A stretch of DNA of 64,000 nucleotides from Cyclobacteriaceae bacterium (GCA_016786585.1 JAEUUI010000012.1:1-64000); one strand, 5' to 3'; counted from the stretch's first letter, positions 16,941-26,166 are shown. The notes: generated by a model from the letters alone, not told the origin. A program made the numbers and translations.

Positions 16941-18160
16941 GTCAACTGATTGAAAACATCTTTATAGAACGTTACCAGGTTTTTCTGTTCGGTATCCCAG
17001 TTCAGGTCGCCATGTAACGTGATATTTTTTCCATTTTCCCCGAGTGCTGCGGCCCGTGCCCGGTCGTTGTACAGTTCGAGAATTTTATCGGCAAAGTCTT
17101 TCGCGTTACCGGCTTCAAATACCAGACCCGCGTGGTGCGTTGAGATGATTCTCTTTAAGGGATCACTTGAACTTACCAAAACGGGGCGCGCGGCCATCAT
17201 GGCTTGGAAAAGTTTATGCGGTATGGTGTTATCGGTGTGCAGGTTTGATTTGTGAGGAATAATGTTGACATCCGCAAAATGCATGTACGAAAAAAACTTT
17301 TTGAATGATTGATATCCCAAAAAGTGAACATGGTCGGTAACGGATAGCCTACCCGCAAGGGTCTTCAGATGATTCATGACGTCTTTACTTCCGGAGCCCA
17401 CGATAATAAACTCGATGTCATGATACCCCTTCAGGTATTGCATTGCTTCAACGGCAGTATCTACGCCCCGGTGCGGGCCGATGCTGCCGGAATACAAAAT
17501 CTTGAACTTGTTCGCGAAGCCGGAGTAAACAGCCGGGTCAATCTCCTGGTTGATAAAAGCTTTCTCTTCGGTATTGGAGATCACATGGATCGTATCAACA
17601 GCAGGTTGATATTTTTGAAGCAACCGTTTCTTCATCTCCTCAACAACAGCAATCACGCGGTCACTTTTTAGTACAGCAGTTCGTTCATGGTTCTCCCATC
17701 GATCGGGATTCATAAATATTCGGTTCTTCAATTTAACTGCCAGCCCTTTTTTCCAGGCAAACCATGTGCGAAGTCCCTCCGGATAATTCTCATGGAAGTC
17801 GGCAATAACGGTAAGATTGAATTTCTTTCGAAGGGCTAATGCCGTACCGACCAATGGCAGGTCGTGGACGTGAATAACGGAAAGATTGTTTGCCCTGATC
17901 CATTTTTGCATCTTCTTTTTAAAGACCGGGTGCTGGAAGGTAAAGGCAATTACCATATCCCAGAAGGCCAATTGCACGTTATTTTTTCCGGCATCAATAC
18001 GGGTAACGTGAACACCGTTTACGATTTCGGTAGTGGCCTCGTTCTTTTTCCGAAGACAAAGAAGGTGAATTGTGAATCCTGCTTTGATCAAGGCATCTGT
18101 TTCTTTCTTCACGCGCATGTCAGGCGGGTAAGGCGCGTTCAGGATCATTCCTAAATTCAT
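16937..18160 (-). CDS. Glycosyltransferase, GT4-like
   Basis: About 407 residues from the ATG at 18160 (MNLGMILNAPYPPDMRVKKE); an in-frame ATG at 18187 would add nine residues. The N-terminal PYPPDMRVKKE and the acceptor-half IHVHDLPLVGTALALR are typical. The C-terminal half has ILYSGSIGPHRGVD and IPHKLFQAMMAARPVLVS, where Gln stands in the usual donor-contacting Glu position of GT4 enzymes. The donor is unknown. It is the first gene of the reverse set and divergent from wecB, with about 60 bases between start codons. Confidence 0.85.
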   Translation of the reverse strand: MNLGMILNAPYPPDMRVKKETDALIKAGFTIHLLCLRKKNEATTEIVNGVHVTRIDAGKNNVQLAFWDMVIAFTFQHPVFKKKMQKWIRANNLSVIHVHDLPLVGTALALRKKFNLTVIADFHENYPEGLRTWFAWKKGLAVKLKNRIFMNPDRWENHERTAVLKSDRVIAVVEEMKKRLLQKYQPAVDTIHVISNTEEKAFINQEIDPAVYSGFANKFKILYSGSIGPHRGVDTAVEAMQYLKGYHDIEFIIVGSGSKDVMNHLKTLAGRLSVTDHVHFLGYQSFKKFFSYMHFADVNIIPHKSNLHTDNTIPHKLFQAMMAARPVLVSSSDPLKRIISTHHAGLVFEAGNAKDFADKILELYNDRARAAALGENGKNITLHGDLNWDTEQKNLVTFYKDVFNQLT

Positions 18161-18220
18161 ATCAACAGTTGCTTTGATTTTCGGCAAAGAAAGAGAATTT
18201 TGCGCTCAAATCTAAAAGCT

Positions 18221-19303
18221 GTGAATATCACCATCGTAGCAGGTGCCCGGCCGAATTTCATGAAAATCGCACCGTTGATTCGTGAAATTAATTCCCGTCC
18301 GGAGACAAACATTAAGTTTCGGCTGGTGCATACCGGACAGCACTATAATGAGAATCTGAGTCAGGTTTTTTTTAATGAGTTGGGAATTCCTCATCCCGAT
18401 GCTAACCTGGGTGCGGGATCGGGAACTCAGGCGGAGCAGACCGCGAGAATTATGGTTGAGTTCGAAAAAGAGATGCTGGCGAATCCCACGGATCTCGTAA
18501 TTGTGGTGGGAGATGTCAACTCAACCATGGCGTGTAGCATTGTGGCGAAGAAACTGGTCACGAAAGTTGCTCATATCGAAGCGGGGATTCGGTCGTTTGA
18601 TCTGACCATGCCTGAAGAAATCAACCGGATGGTTACCGATGCGTTGGCTGATTATTTTTTTACAACCTCTTCGTTTGCGAACGATAACCTGAGAAAAAGC
18701 GGCATCGATTATTCAAAGATTTTTTTTGTTGGAAACATCATGATCGATAGCCTGGTATGGTCGTCCGACAAAATCAAGCAACCTGCAGAGTTCGATTCAC
18801 AAAAGCTTACGCACGGTAAGTACTTTGTTGCTACACTCCACCGGCCATCGAACGTTGATGACCCGGAAAACCTTAAAACAATTTTTAAAGCAATCGAGGA
18901 GGGTGTTGGTGATCAGAAAGTAATCATGCCGGTACATCCGCGAACTGCCAAAATGCTCGCGGGAATACAGTGGTCGTCCAACAGCATTATTCTGGTCGAG
19001 CCGATGGGCTACCTCGAATTTATATATCTCATAAAAAATTCGTTGGGCGTGATCACCGATTCCGGAGGTGTACAGGAAGAAACCACGTACCTCGGCATTC
19101 CGTGTGTGACCTTGCGGAAGAATACCGAGCGGCCGGAAACAGTAACGAAAGGAACAAATGAGTTAATTGGCGACAACTATCCAAAGTTACGTGAATCGAT
19201 CGGTGAGATCAGGGCAGGAAAATGGAAGCGGGGAGCTATCCCCGAACTTTGGGATGGTAAAACCGCACAGCGCATTGTAGACGTGCTGGCCGCTATTAAA
19301 TAG
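18221..19303 (+). CDS. wecB: UDP-N-acetylglucosamine 2-epimerase (non-hydrolysing)
   Basis: About 360 residues from GTG at 18221 (VNITIVAGARPNFMKIAPLI), the usual N-terminus; a TTG at 18200 would add seven residues. It interconverts UDP-GlcNAc and UDP-ManNAc, giving ManNAc-type units for surface glycans. Hallmarks: GARPNFMKIAP, HTGQHYNENLS, VVGDVNSTMA, HIEAGIRSFD with MPEEINR, the LATLHRPSNVD-type segment (here VATLHRPSN) and ITDSGGVQEE. It lies within the first glycan region and converges on ruvC, with an eight-base overlap at 19296-19303. Confidence 0.93.
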   Translation: MNITIVAGARPNFMKIAPLIREINSRPETNIKFRLVHTGQHYNENLSQVFFNELGIPHPDANLGAGSGTQAEQTARIMVEFEKEMLANPTDLVIVVGDVNSTMACSIVAKKLVTKVAHIEAGIRSFDLTMPEEINRMVTDALADYFFTTSSFANDNLRKSGIDYSKIFFVGNIMIDSLVWSSDKIKQPAEFDSQKLTHGKYFVATLHRPSNVDDPENLKTIFKAIEEGVGDQKVIMPVHPRTAKMLAGIQWSSNSIILVEPMGYLEFIYLIKNSLGVITDSGGVQEETTYLGIPCVTLRKNTERPETVTKGTNELIGDNYPKLRESIGEIRAGKWKRGAIPELWDGKTAQRIVDVLAAIK

Positions 19304-19859
19304 TTTTCTTAATCCGCGAAGGATTGTCATTCAAAAACGCTTCCCACGATTTTGTTTTTGTTTTTAATACGCCATTCTGGTTGTGATGGCATATCGCTAC
19401 CGCTAATGCATCGGTCGCATCAAGAAGTTTCGGCATTTCTTTAATCGCCAGTAACGTCATCAGCATTTTCGCAACCTGCTCTTTCGAGGCATTGCCATTT
19501 CCGGTAACGGATTGCTTAACTTTTTTAGGCGCGTATTCAACAATCGGTATCTCGCGGTACAGCGCGGCCGACATGGCGACACCCTGCGCGCGGCCAAGCT
19601 TCAGCATCGACTGAACGTTTTTGCCAAAGAATGGCGCCTCCAGTGCGACTTCATCAGGATGGTATTCATCGATCAAACTGAGTACACGATCGAAGATTTT
19701 TTTCAATCGCAACTCGTGACTGTCAACTTTACCCAGGCGGATAATTCCGAATTGGTTCAGTTCGATTTTGCTTCCGCGGATCGTGATCACGCCATAGCCC
19801 ATGATGTTTGTGCCCGGATCGAGCCCAAGGATGACCTTTTCACGAATAACTTTTCCCAC
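19296..19859 (-). CDS. ruvC: Holliday junction endodeoxyribonuclease RuvC
   Basis: 187 residues. The RNase H-like nuclease resolves Holliday junctions made in recombination, together with RuvAB. The metal-binding acidic set is visible: Asp14 in LGLDPGTNIMGYG, Glu in VALEAPFFG, and the DATDALAVAICHH near the C-terminus. The GRAQGVAM and YAPKKVKQSVTGNGNASKEQV segments are also characteristic. It lies between wecB and a GT2 gene, an unrelated neighbourhood, with its start 17 bases from the divergent GT2 start. Confidence 0.95.
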   Translation of the reverse strand: MGKVIREKVILGLDPGTNIMGYGVITIRGSKIELNQFGIIRLGKVDSHELRLKKIFDRVLSLIDEYHPDEVALEAPFFGKNVQSMLKLGRAQGVAMSAALYREIPIVEYAPKKVKQSVTGNGNASKEQVAKMLMTLLAIKEMPKLLDATDALAVAICHHNQNGVLKTKTKSWEAFLNDNPSRIKKTI

Positions 19860-19876
19860 GCGGTTAAGTTAGGCAG

Positions 19877-21019
19877 ATGAGTAGAATTTTAGAAATTGCA
19901 GGAATGACTTTCGTATTCATCATTATCTTTCTTTCCTACCTGGTAGTGGTTTTCGGCCTGATTACAGGCTGGATAAAAGCAATGGCTGTGCCGGTGCCGG
20001 GAGTGGTGAAAGAAAAATTCATTTCGGTTATTGTTGCTTTTCGAAACGAAGAAAAAGCGATCGGTAACCTCATCAGCGATTTGCAACAACAAGAATACCC
20101 ACGGGATAAGTTTGAAGTTATTCTGATCAACGACCATTCGGAAGACAACAGCGTAAGCGTAATTAACGAAGCGTTGCGTGGGCCAATCAGTTCGAAGTTG
20201 ATGAACAATGCATCGCCCGGAAAGAAATCAGCCTTAACAAAAGGAATAAGGCATTCCATCGGAACGATTATGGTCACGACCGATGCCGACTGCCGCATGG
20301 AGACTGGATGGTTGAGATCGATTAATAATTCGTTTTATGACGACACGATTAAAATGACTTTCGGTCCGGTAAAATTCCAGGAAGATGGCACTGTGTTTCA
20401 AAGCATGCAGGCGATTGAATTTGCAAGCCTGATCGGATCGGGCGCGGCCACTGCAGCATTCGGATTCCCGACACTTTGCAACGGTGCCAATCTCGCGTTT
20501 ACAAAAGATGTCTTTACCGAAACCGGAGGCTACGAGGGCAACGAACATATCGCATCGGGTGATGATGAATTTCTGATGCGAAAAATTGAAGCAAAGTATC
20601 CGGGTTCAATCCGGTTCAATAGTCATCGCGACAGCCTTGTAGCAACCGCCCCGCAGAAAACATTGATCAGTTTTTTAAACCAGCGCTTGCGTTGGGCAGG
20701 GAAGTGGCGCTATCACGATGGGACCAATAGCAAATTGTTAGCGATATATATTTTTCTTTTTCACTTCACCGTGATCGTGCTGCCGTTCTTTGTGTTGATG
20801 GGTGATGTATCGGCTTATGTATTGATCGGGTTGCTGTTAGCCAAGACGGCTATTGAATTCTTTTTTCTACGCCCAGTGTGTAGCTGGCTTGGTATACGCT
20901 GGCGCTGGATTTCGTTCATTGTATTGCAACTAATTTATCCGCTTTATGCGGTGGGTGTGGCGCTGGCCGCGCTGTTCAAAACACCCTTTTGGAAGGGTCG
21001 CCCGTTAACAAGTTCTTAA
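19877..21019 (+). CDS. Membrane glycosyltransferase, family GT2
   Basis: 380 residues. One N-terminal membrane helix (about 10-32), a cytoplasmic GT-A domain, then two to three C-terminal membrane helices (about 285-370). Within the catalytic part are VIVAFRNEEKAI, LINDHSEDNS, TTDADC (the DxD-type site), SGDDEFLMRKI and NQRLRWAGKW, the last matching the QxxRW signature of processive GT2 enzymes such as cellulose- or hyaluronan-synthase relatives. The product polymer is unknown. The gene starts 17 bases from ruvC, on the other strand. Confidence 0.88.
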   Translation: MSRILEIAGMTFVFIIIFLSYLVVVFGLITGWIKAMAVPVPGVVKEKFISVIVAFRNEEKAIGNLISDLQQQEYPRDKFEVILINDHSEDNSVSVINEALRGPISSKLMNNASPGKKSALTKGIRHSIGTIMVTTDADCRMETGWLRSINNSFYDDTIKMTFGPVKFQEDGTVFQSMQAIEFASLIGSGAATAAFGFPTLCNGANLAFTKDVFTETGGYEGNEHIASGDDEFLMRKIEAKYPGSIRFNSHRDSLVATAPQKTLISFLNQRLRWAGKWRYHDGTNSKLLAIYIFLFHFTVIVLPFFVLMGDVSAYVLIGLLLAKTAIEFFFLRPVCSWLGIRWRWISFIVLQLIYPLYAVGVALAALFKTPFWKGRPLTSS

Positions 21020-21055
21020 CTATGCACTCTAAACAATTCGTGCTAACTTTACGGA

Positions 21056-22279
21056 ATGTCTGAATTGTCGATTAAGAGCAAGTTTGAAATTAAAGAGCTC
21101 GAACTCAACGCGTTGCTGGAGATTACCCAGGCTATCAACAGCAATTTGCCCGAGGAATCGCTTTACAAGATTTACAATTTTACCCTCCGTTCGAACCTGA
21201 ATATTGAGAAGCTGGCGCTGTTCGTGCTGGATGACGAATGGGACTGCAAAGTAAGTTTCGGAACCAAGAAAAGGTTTAACCGGGCCGATCTGTTGCCGGA
21301 GTTCAAAACCATTCAGGACATTACGCATCTGAAGAATTTTAAACAGTGTGATTTCACGGTGTTTGATATCATCGTTCCGGTTGCGCATAAAGACAAGACG
21401 CTTGCACTGGTGTTTGTTGGTGGACTTGATAAGCGCGATGCCTATTCGCACGATGACGGTATCAAATTTATCCAGGCCCTGAGTAACATCATCATTGTTG
21501 CGATCGAGAATAAAAAGCTTGCGCGAAGACAGCTTGAACAGGAAGCGTTCCGCAAGGAACTTGAAATCGCGAGTGACGTTCAGCAGTTTCTGTTCCCGGA
21601 AAAATTACCGAACACCGATCTCTTAAAAGTAGAGGCAAGTTACTTGCCGCACGATCATATCGGAGGTGATTACTACGACTACATTCCAATTAACAAGAAC
21701 CAGTTTTTGATTTGTGTTGCTGACGTGAGCGGGAAAGGTATTCCGGCTGCGTTGATGATGTCGAACTTTCAGGCATCGTTGCGAACGCTGCTCCGGCAAA
21801 CGCCCAACTTAACGGATATTATCGAGGCCCTGAACTTCCAGGTACTTGAGAATACAAAAGGAGAGAAGTTCATCACGTTCTTTGCCGCGATCTACGATAT
21901 CCGTCTGAAGACGATGGTGTATGTGAACTCGGGGCATAATCCACCGATTCTCTGGACGAAGAAAGATGGTATCCGTTTGCTGGAAGAAGGCTCGACCGTG
22001 CTGGGTGCTATGCATCCGCTTCCGTTTTTGAATGAAGGTTTCGTTACCGGTCTGGATGATTTTCTGTTGTTCTGCTATACCGATGGGTTGACCGAAACGA
22101 TCGATGCAGACGGACGTGAGTATGGCGTCAACCGCGTGATTGATTACTTCAGTCAGCCGGAAACGTATGTGAAAGATTTGAAGACCATCCATCAGGATAT
22201 CATCGTGAGTCTCGATCAATTCAAAGGGCGGATGGGCTATCATGACGATATCACAATCTTGTCCTGTCGCGTGGGATGA
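21056..22279 (+). CDS. GAF domain plus SpoIIE/RsbU-type PP2C phosphatase
   Basis: 407 residues. An N-terminal GAF-like sensor region (about 15-155) is followed by a linker helix and a C-terminal PP2C-like phosphatase (about 190-400) with HDHIGGDYYDYI, CVADVSGKGIPAALMMSN, YVNSGHNPPILW, CYTDGLTET and GYHDDITIL; the metal-binding Asp residues are all present. Such proteins act as serine/threonine phosphatases of anti-sigma antagonists in partner-switching. No anti-sigma or antagonist gene is beside it here. Its stop overlaps the deacetylase start by four bases. Confidence 0.88.
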   Translation: MSELSIKSKFEIKELELNALLEITQAINSNLPEESLYKIYNFTLRSNLNIEKLALFVLDDEWDCKVSFGTKKRFNRADLLPEFKTIQDITHLKNFKQCDFTVFDIIVPVAHKDKTLALVFVGGLDKRDAYSHDDGIKFIQALSNIIIVAIENKKLARRQLEQEAFRKELEIASDVQQFLFPEKLPNTDLLKVEASYLPHDHIGGDYYDYIPINKNQFLICVADVSGKGIPAALMMSNFQASLRTLLRQTPNLTDIIEALNFQVLENTKGEKFITFFAAIYDIRLKTMVYVNSGHNPPILWTKKDGIRLLEEGSTVLGAMHPLPFLNEGFVTGLDDFLLFCYTDGLTETIDADGREYGVNRVIDYFSQPETYVKDLKTIHQDIIVSLDQFKGRMGYHDDITILSCRVG

Positions 22280-22905
22280 TCTACCAGGCGCCATTTTTTC
22301 TGCCATGGCTTTACCCGACTCTAACGTGGCGTATTCCCACAACCGAAAAACAGCTTTACCTGACGTTTGATGATGGTCCTGTTCCCGGCCCGACTGACTT
22401 CGTTCTGGAAACGCTGAGCAAACATTCCATCAAGGCAACGTTTTTTTGCATTGGCGACAATGTTCGCAAGCATCCCGAAGTTTTTAAAAACGTTGTCGCG
22501 CAAGGTCATGTAATTGGTAATCATACATTCAATCATGTAAAAGGCTGGAAGACTCCCCTGAACGATTATGTTGAGAATACAACCCAGTGTGATTCTATAG
22601 TTGAAGCTTTGAATAGTAAACCCGGAACTACAAACCTTTTTCGTCCGCCTTACGGCAGAATTACACGCGCGCAAATCAAGGCACTAAGCAATTACCGGAT
22701 TGTGATGTGGGATGTGCTCACGCATGATTACGATCAGGCTAAGTCTCCCGAAGCCTGCCTGAAAAATTCCATTCGCGCTACGCGCAGCGGATCGATTATT
22801 GTTTTTCATGATAGTCTGAAAGCTGAGCGCAATATGTCGTACGCCTTGCCAAGATACATCGATCATTTTTTAGGCAAGGGTTATAATTTCAATGTTCTGT
22901 CGTGA
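22276..22905 (+). CDS. Polysaccharide deacetylase, NodB family (CE4)
   Basis: 209 residues. CE4 motif 1 is LTFDDGPVPGPT (catalytic Asp32, metal Asp33), motif 2 is GNHTFNH (metal His83 and His87), motif 3 is FRPPYGR, and later WDVLTHDYD and IIVFHDS. These enzymes remove N-acetyl groups from chitin-like, peptidoglycan or exopolysaccharide chains. There is no clear signal peptide, though the N-terminus is hydrophobic (APFFLPWLYPTL). It is translationally linked on both sides: a four-base overlap with the phosphatase gene and one base with the next glycosyltransferase. Confidence 0.9.
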   Translation: MIYQAPFFLPWLYPTLTWRIPTTEKQLYLTFDDGPVPGPTDFVLETLSKHSIKATFFCIGDNVRKHPEVFKNVVAQGHVIGNHTFNHVKGWKTPLNDYVENTTQCDSIVEALNSKPGTTNLFRPPYGRITRAQIKALSNYRIVMWDVLTHDYDQAKSPEACLKNSIRATRSGSIIVFHDSLKAERNMSYALPRYIDHFLGKGYNFNVLS

Positions 22906-23957
22906 TGGCGAAACGTGTTTTAATAGCACCGCTTAACTGGGGATTGGGTCATGCCACACGATGCATCCCGGTTATCCGGTTGTTGCTGCAGCGCGGTCAC
23001 CAGGTTTTCGTAGCCAGTGATGGTGATTCACTGGAGTTGTTGAAGAAAGAATTTGCGCAGCTTACTTTTTTTGAATTGCCATCATACAACATTTACTACT
23101 CGCGCAACATTCCGGCCTGGCTGCTCACACTTTGGCGTACCCGGGCATTTTTAAAATCGATTTCGCGCGAACATGCTGCAGTTGCGAACATTGTTAAGGA
23201 AAATAAAATTGATTTAATCATAGCCGATAACCGGTATGGCGTTTGGGCGCGGGGGATAAAGTCAATTTTCATGTCGCATCAATTGAATCTCGTGATGCCG
23301 CCCGGAACGAAATGGATGGGTGGTGTGATAAATTTTTTTCACAGGCGATTGATTCGCAAGTTCAACTCGGTTTGGGTACCCGATATGCCGGAGCATACGT
23401 TATCAGGTGATCTGACGCGCACAAAGCTTACTGCCGACTTTGTAGGATTGCTTTCGCGATTTGAACGGCACGAAGAACCAAGGCGTTATAAACTTGCGGT
23501 AGTGCTATCGGGCCCGGAACCACAGCGCACGCTGCTGGAAAAGAATTTATTGCCGCAGGTGATCATGCTTAATGTGCCGAGCGTTTTCGTCAGGGGAATG
23601 GTCAAGGAAAAAATGGGGGAGAGCGAAATTGAAAACGTCAGGATTTACAATTACCGGAAGTCGGATGAGCTTCATCAGATTATCAGTCAATCCGAAATAA
23701 TTGTATCGCGATCCGGTTACAGCACGCTGATGGATCTGGCGGTGATGAAAAAGAAGGCGGTGTTGATTCCAACGCCCGGTCAGCCCGAGCAGGAATACCT
23801 GGCAACGAAATTTATGGATGAGCGGGTGGCGTATTCAATCGACCAGGAGCGGCTTGATCTGGAGGATGCGCTTGAATTATCAGCTGATTACGCTGGTTTT
23901 GATGTACGGCAGGCCAACGATCTACTCATTAACGCATTTGAAAAGCAGGGATTGTAA
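22905..23957 (+). CDS. GT-B glycosyltransferase (MurG/GT28-like)
   Basis: 350 residues from the ATG at 22905 (TGATG junction with the deacetylase stop); GTG at 22902 is an alternative start. VLIAPLNWGLGHATRC at the N-terminus is the GGGHxxR-like acceptor-side loop of GT28-type enzymes, and the C-terminal half has IVSRSGYSTLMDLAVMKK and IPTPGQPEQEYLA, which match the UDP-sugar binding region of MurG-like proteins. The family is seen in Bacteroidota as a probable diacylglycerol- or carotenoid-type glycosyltransferase, but no substrate can be fixed. Confidence 0.85.
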   Translation: MAKRVLIAPLNWGLGHATRCIPVIRLLLQRGHQVFVASDGDSLELLKKEFAQLTFFELPSYNIYYSRNIPAWLLTLWRTRAFLKSISREHAAVANIVKENKIDLIIADNRYGVWARGIKSIFMSHQLNLVMPPGTKWMGGVINFFHRRLIRKFNSVWVPDMPEHTLSGDLTRTKLTADFVGLLSRFERHEEPRRYKLAVVLSGPEPQRTLLEKNLLPQVIMLNVPSVFVRGMVKEKMGESEIENVRIYNYRKSDELHQIISQSEIIVSRSGYSTLMDLAVMKKKAVLIPTPGQPEQEYLATKFMDERVAYSIDQERLDLEDALELSADYAGFDVRQANDLLINAFEKQGL

Positions 23958-23979
23958 AGAAAATTGAAGGTAGCATAGT

Positions 23980-24750
23980 ATGAGTTTTTGGATTGATACA
24001 CACGCACACATTTTTGCGAAGGAGTTTGAGGCCGATCGGGCAGACATGATGCAGCGTGCGCAGGATACCGCTGTTGAAAAGATTTTTATGCCCAATATCG
24101 ATCATACTACGATCGACAGTATGCTTGACCTTGAGCGAAAGTATCCGGCTGTTTGTTACCCGATGATGGGATTGCATCCGTGTCATGTTAAAAAGGATTT
24201 TGAAAAAGAGCTTTATGAAGTTGAAAGCTGGCTGAACAAGCGAAAGTTTTCGGCCGTGGGGGAGATGGGCACCGATTTGTATTGGGATAAAACATTTTGG
24301 GATCAACAGGTGGAAGCATTCACCATTCAGGTTGGTCTTGCGAAGAAACATAATCTACCGATTGTTGTTCACTGTCGCGAAAGCATCGATCAAACACTCG
24401 ACCTTGTTGAGAAACTGCAGGATGGTAAACTGAAAGGAGTATTTCACTGCTTCACTGGTTCGAAAGAACAAGCCGAACGGTTAGCTAAGCTTGGCTTTTA
24501 TTTTGGAATTGGCGGAGTGGCAACATTTAAAAAGAGCGGACTTGATACCGTGATACCCCATATTCCGCTTGACCGCATCATCCTGGAAACCGACAGCCCG
24601 TATCTTGCTCCGACACCGCATCGCGGCAAGCGAAACGAACCTGCCTATATTCCATTGATTGGACAGCGCGTGGCAGAACTTAAAAATAGTAACTTGGCCG
24701 AAGTGCAGCAGGCAACAACAAAAAATGCGCTTACACTTTTCAACGCATGA
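23980..24750 (+). CDS. TatD-family metal-dependent hydrolase
   Basis: 256 residues. Metal ligands are visible in FWIDTHAHIF (His8 and His10), GEMGTDLYWD, PIVVHCRES, GVFHCFTGS and ETDSPYLAP. TatD proteins are metal-dependent 3'-5' exonucleases or D-aminoacyl-tRNA deacylase-like enzymes; YcfH-type members such as this have a less defined role. It overlaps the asparaginase start by four bases (24747-24750), so both are probably co-translated. Confidence 0.92.
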   Translation: MSFWIDTHAHIFAKEFEADRADMMQRAQDTAVEKIFMPNIDHTTIDSMLDLERKYPAVCYPMMGLHPCHVKKDFEKELYEVESWLNKRKFSAVGEMGTDLYWDKTFWDQQVEAFTIQVGLAKKHNLPIVVHCRESIDQTLDLVEKLQDGKLKGVFHCFTGSKEQAERLAKLGFYFGIGGVATFKKSGLDTVIPHIPLDRIILETDSPYLAPTPHRGKRNEPAYIPLIGQRVAELKNSNLAEVQQATTKNALTLFNA

Positions 24751-25811
24751 AAACAAAAACTATCCTCGTTAACACCGCGTCTCCTGACAAAGCCCGGTCG
24801 AAGGTGTTGATTATTTATACCGGGGGTACGTTCGGGATGGCGCATGATAAAGACGGAGTGTTGATCCCGTTCGACTTCGGGCTGATACTGGAGCACTTGC
24901 CCACGTTGCGCACGATGTCGCTTGAGCTTACGGTTGTATCGTTCGAACATCCGATTGATTCATCAAACATCAACCCGGAACACTGGCAATTGCTTGCACA
25001 GATTATCTCTGATCATTACAACACACACGATGGTTTTGTAATTCTTCACGGAACGGATACGATGGCGTATACGGCATCCGCTTTGAGTTTTATGCTGGAA
25101 GGTCTGGCCAAGCCGGTGATTCTAACTGGTGCACAGCTGCCGATCAGTGAGCCTCGTTCCGATGCACGTGAAAACTTAATTACAGCATTGGATATTGCTT
25201 CCGCGAAAGAGAATGGCAACGCTGTAGTTCCGGAAGTATGTATTTATTTCGATTATGAATTGCTGCGCGGCAATCGTTCGAAGAAGGTGGAGAGCATGCA
25301 GTTCGATGCGTTTGATTCCGGCAACTATCCGCCTCTGGCGAAAGCGGGAGTGAAGATTGACTACACGTATTCGTCCATCCGCAAAGCCGAGATTCATCGC
25401 GGTCTTCACCTGCACACGGCATTCGATCCGGGTATTGCGATATTGAAATTGTTCCCCGGCATCAGTCGCCCGATTGTAGAATCCATTCTTAGAACACCCG
25501 GCTTGAAAGCCCTGATCCTTGAAACGTATGGTTCCGGTAATGCGCCAACGGTGCCGTGGCTTATTGATGCGCTGAAAGGTGCGATCGACCAGGGAATCAT
25601 TATCGTGAACATCTCACAATGCCCGGGCGGCATGGTGTTACAGGGACGTTACGAAACAAGCCGCGACCTTTTGCGGATAGGCGTAATTAGCGGGGCCGAC
25701 ATGACCAGCGAAGCCGCTGTGACAAAGTTAATGCTGCTGTTGGGTGAGCTTGCCCCCGAAAAAGTGAAGGCTGTGATTGGGAAGTCACTGGCGGGTGAAC
25801 TTTCCGAATAG
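24747..25811 (+). CDS. ansA: Type I L-asparaginase
   Basis: 354 residues, the length of cytoplasmic type I asparaginase, and no signal peptide. The enzyme hydrolyses asparagine to aspartate and ammonia. The two catalytic threonine motifs are IYTGGTFGM (Thr25 region) and LHGTDTMAYT (Thr103-Asp104). GAQLPISEPRSDARENL and LLRGNRSKK are also family-typical. Downstream of the stop a promoter for tRNA-Ser begins. Confidence 0.94.
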   Translation: MKTKTILVNTASPDKARSKVLIIYTGGTFGMAHDKDGVLIPFDFGLILEHLPTLRTMSLELTVVSFEHPIDSSNINPEHWQLLAQIISDHYNTHDGFVILHGTDTMAYTASALSFMLEGLAKPVILTGAQLPISEPRSDARENLITALDIASAKENGNAVVPEVCIYFDYELLRGNRSKKVESMQFDAFDSGNYPPLAKAGVKIDYTYSSIRKAEIHRGLHLHTAFDPGIAILKLFPGISRPIVESILRTPGLKALILETYGSGNAPTVPWLIDALKGAIDQGIIIVNISQCPGGMVLQGRYETSRDLLRIGVISGADMTSEAAVTKLMLLLGELAPEKVKAVIGKSLAGELSE

Positions 25812-25848
25812 TCTTTCCGGCTAACCGAAACCGATAACGGGATTTGTT

Positions 25849-25856
25849 TATATTTG
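25849..25856 (+). promoter_or_regulatory. -7 promoter box for tRNA-Ser
   Basis: TATATTTG is an exact match to the Bacteroidota -7 consensus TAnnTTTG and sits 13 bases before the mature tRNA 5' end. No good -33 TTG element is seen at the expected distance. Confidence 0.55.
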
Positions 25857-25869
25857 CGCCCTCATTCCC

Positions 25870-25956
25870 GGAGAGGTGTCCGAGTGGTTGAAGGAGCACG
25901 CCTGGAAAGTGTGTATACCTGAAAGGGTATCGCGGGTTCGAATCCCGCTCTCTCCG
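25870..25956 (+). tRNA. tRNA-Ser (anticodon GGA)
   Basis: 87 bases fold as a class II tRNA. Acceptor stem GGAGAGG (25870-25876) pairs with TCTCTCC, one G-U pair, discriminator G. Anticodon stem CACGC/GTGTG closes loop CTGGAAA with anticodon GGA at 25904-25906. A long variable arm (TATACC...GGGTAT) is followed by the T arm GCGGGTTCGAATCCCGC. G73 and the long arm are serine-tRNA features. CCA is not encoded. It reads UCC and UCU. Confidence 0.96.
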
Positions 25957-25957
25957 C

Positions 25958-26097
25958 AAAACAAACAAGTGCCTTGCCTTTGGCAGGCATTTTTAATTTG
26001 GGAGCGAGGCGAACGTGTTCACCAAAGCGGACAAATGGAAAATGTCTGGCGCGATAGCGCTAGCACTTGTTTTGTTTTGACGATCCCATTAGGGATC
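25958..26097 (+). repeat. Palindromic element behind tRNA-Ser
   Basis: Arms AAAACAAACAAGTGC (25958-25972) and GCACTTGTTTTGTTTT (26063-26078) form a 15-bp inverted repeat with one bulged T, enclosing 90 bases. Inside is a smaller stem GCGC-GATA-GCGC near 26049-26060, and just beyond is GATCCC-ATTA-GGGATC (26082-26097). No coding potential is seen. It could be a structured RNA trailing the tRNA or a small palindromic repeat family. Confidence 0.5.
25970..25994 (+). terminator. Probable terminator of tRNA-Ser
   Basis: TGCC-T-TGCC, loop TTT, then GGCAGGCA forms an 8-bp stem with one bulged T, followed by TTTTT (25990-25994). It lies 13 bases after the tRNA end, inside the left end of the larger inverted repeat. 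Confidence 0.65.
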
Positions 26098-26166
26098 AAT
26101 GAAGTTAATCCCGCTTTGTCCCGCTTTCCTATAGCCAGATAGTATTATGGTTTAACCTTTACAATC

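Noticed and set aside
25687-25968. Reverse-strand 93-codon reading frame over tRNA-Ser (contains [17 protein letters not shown])
   Set aside because: It is the translation of the strand opposite a serine tRNA, a well-known source of false proteins. The tRNA fold explains the sequence.
25941-26115. Attachment-site duplication (AATCCCGCT in the tRNA and again at 26107)
   Set aside because: Only nine bases match, there is no integrase gene, and the interval holds no mobile genes, so integration is not supported on its own.
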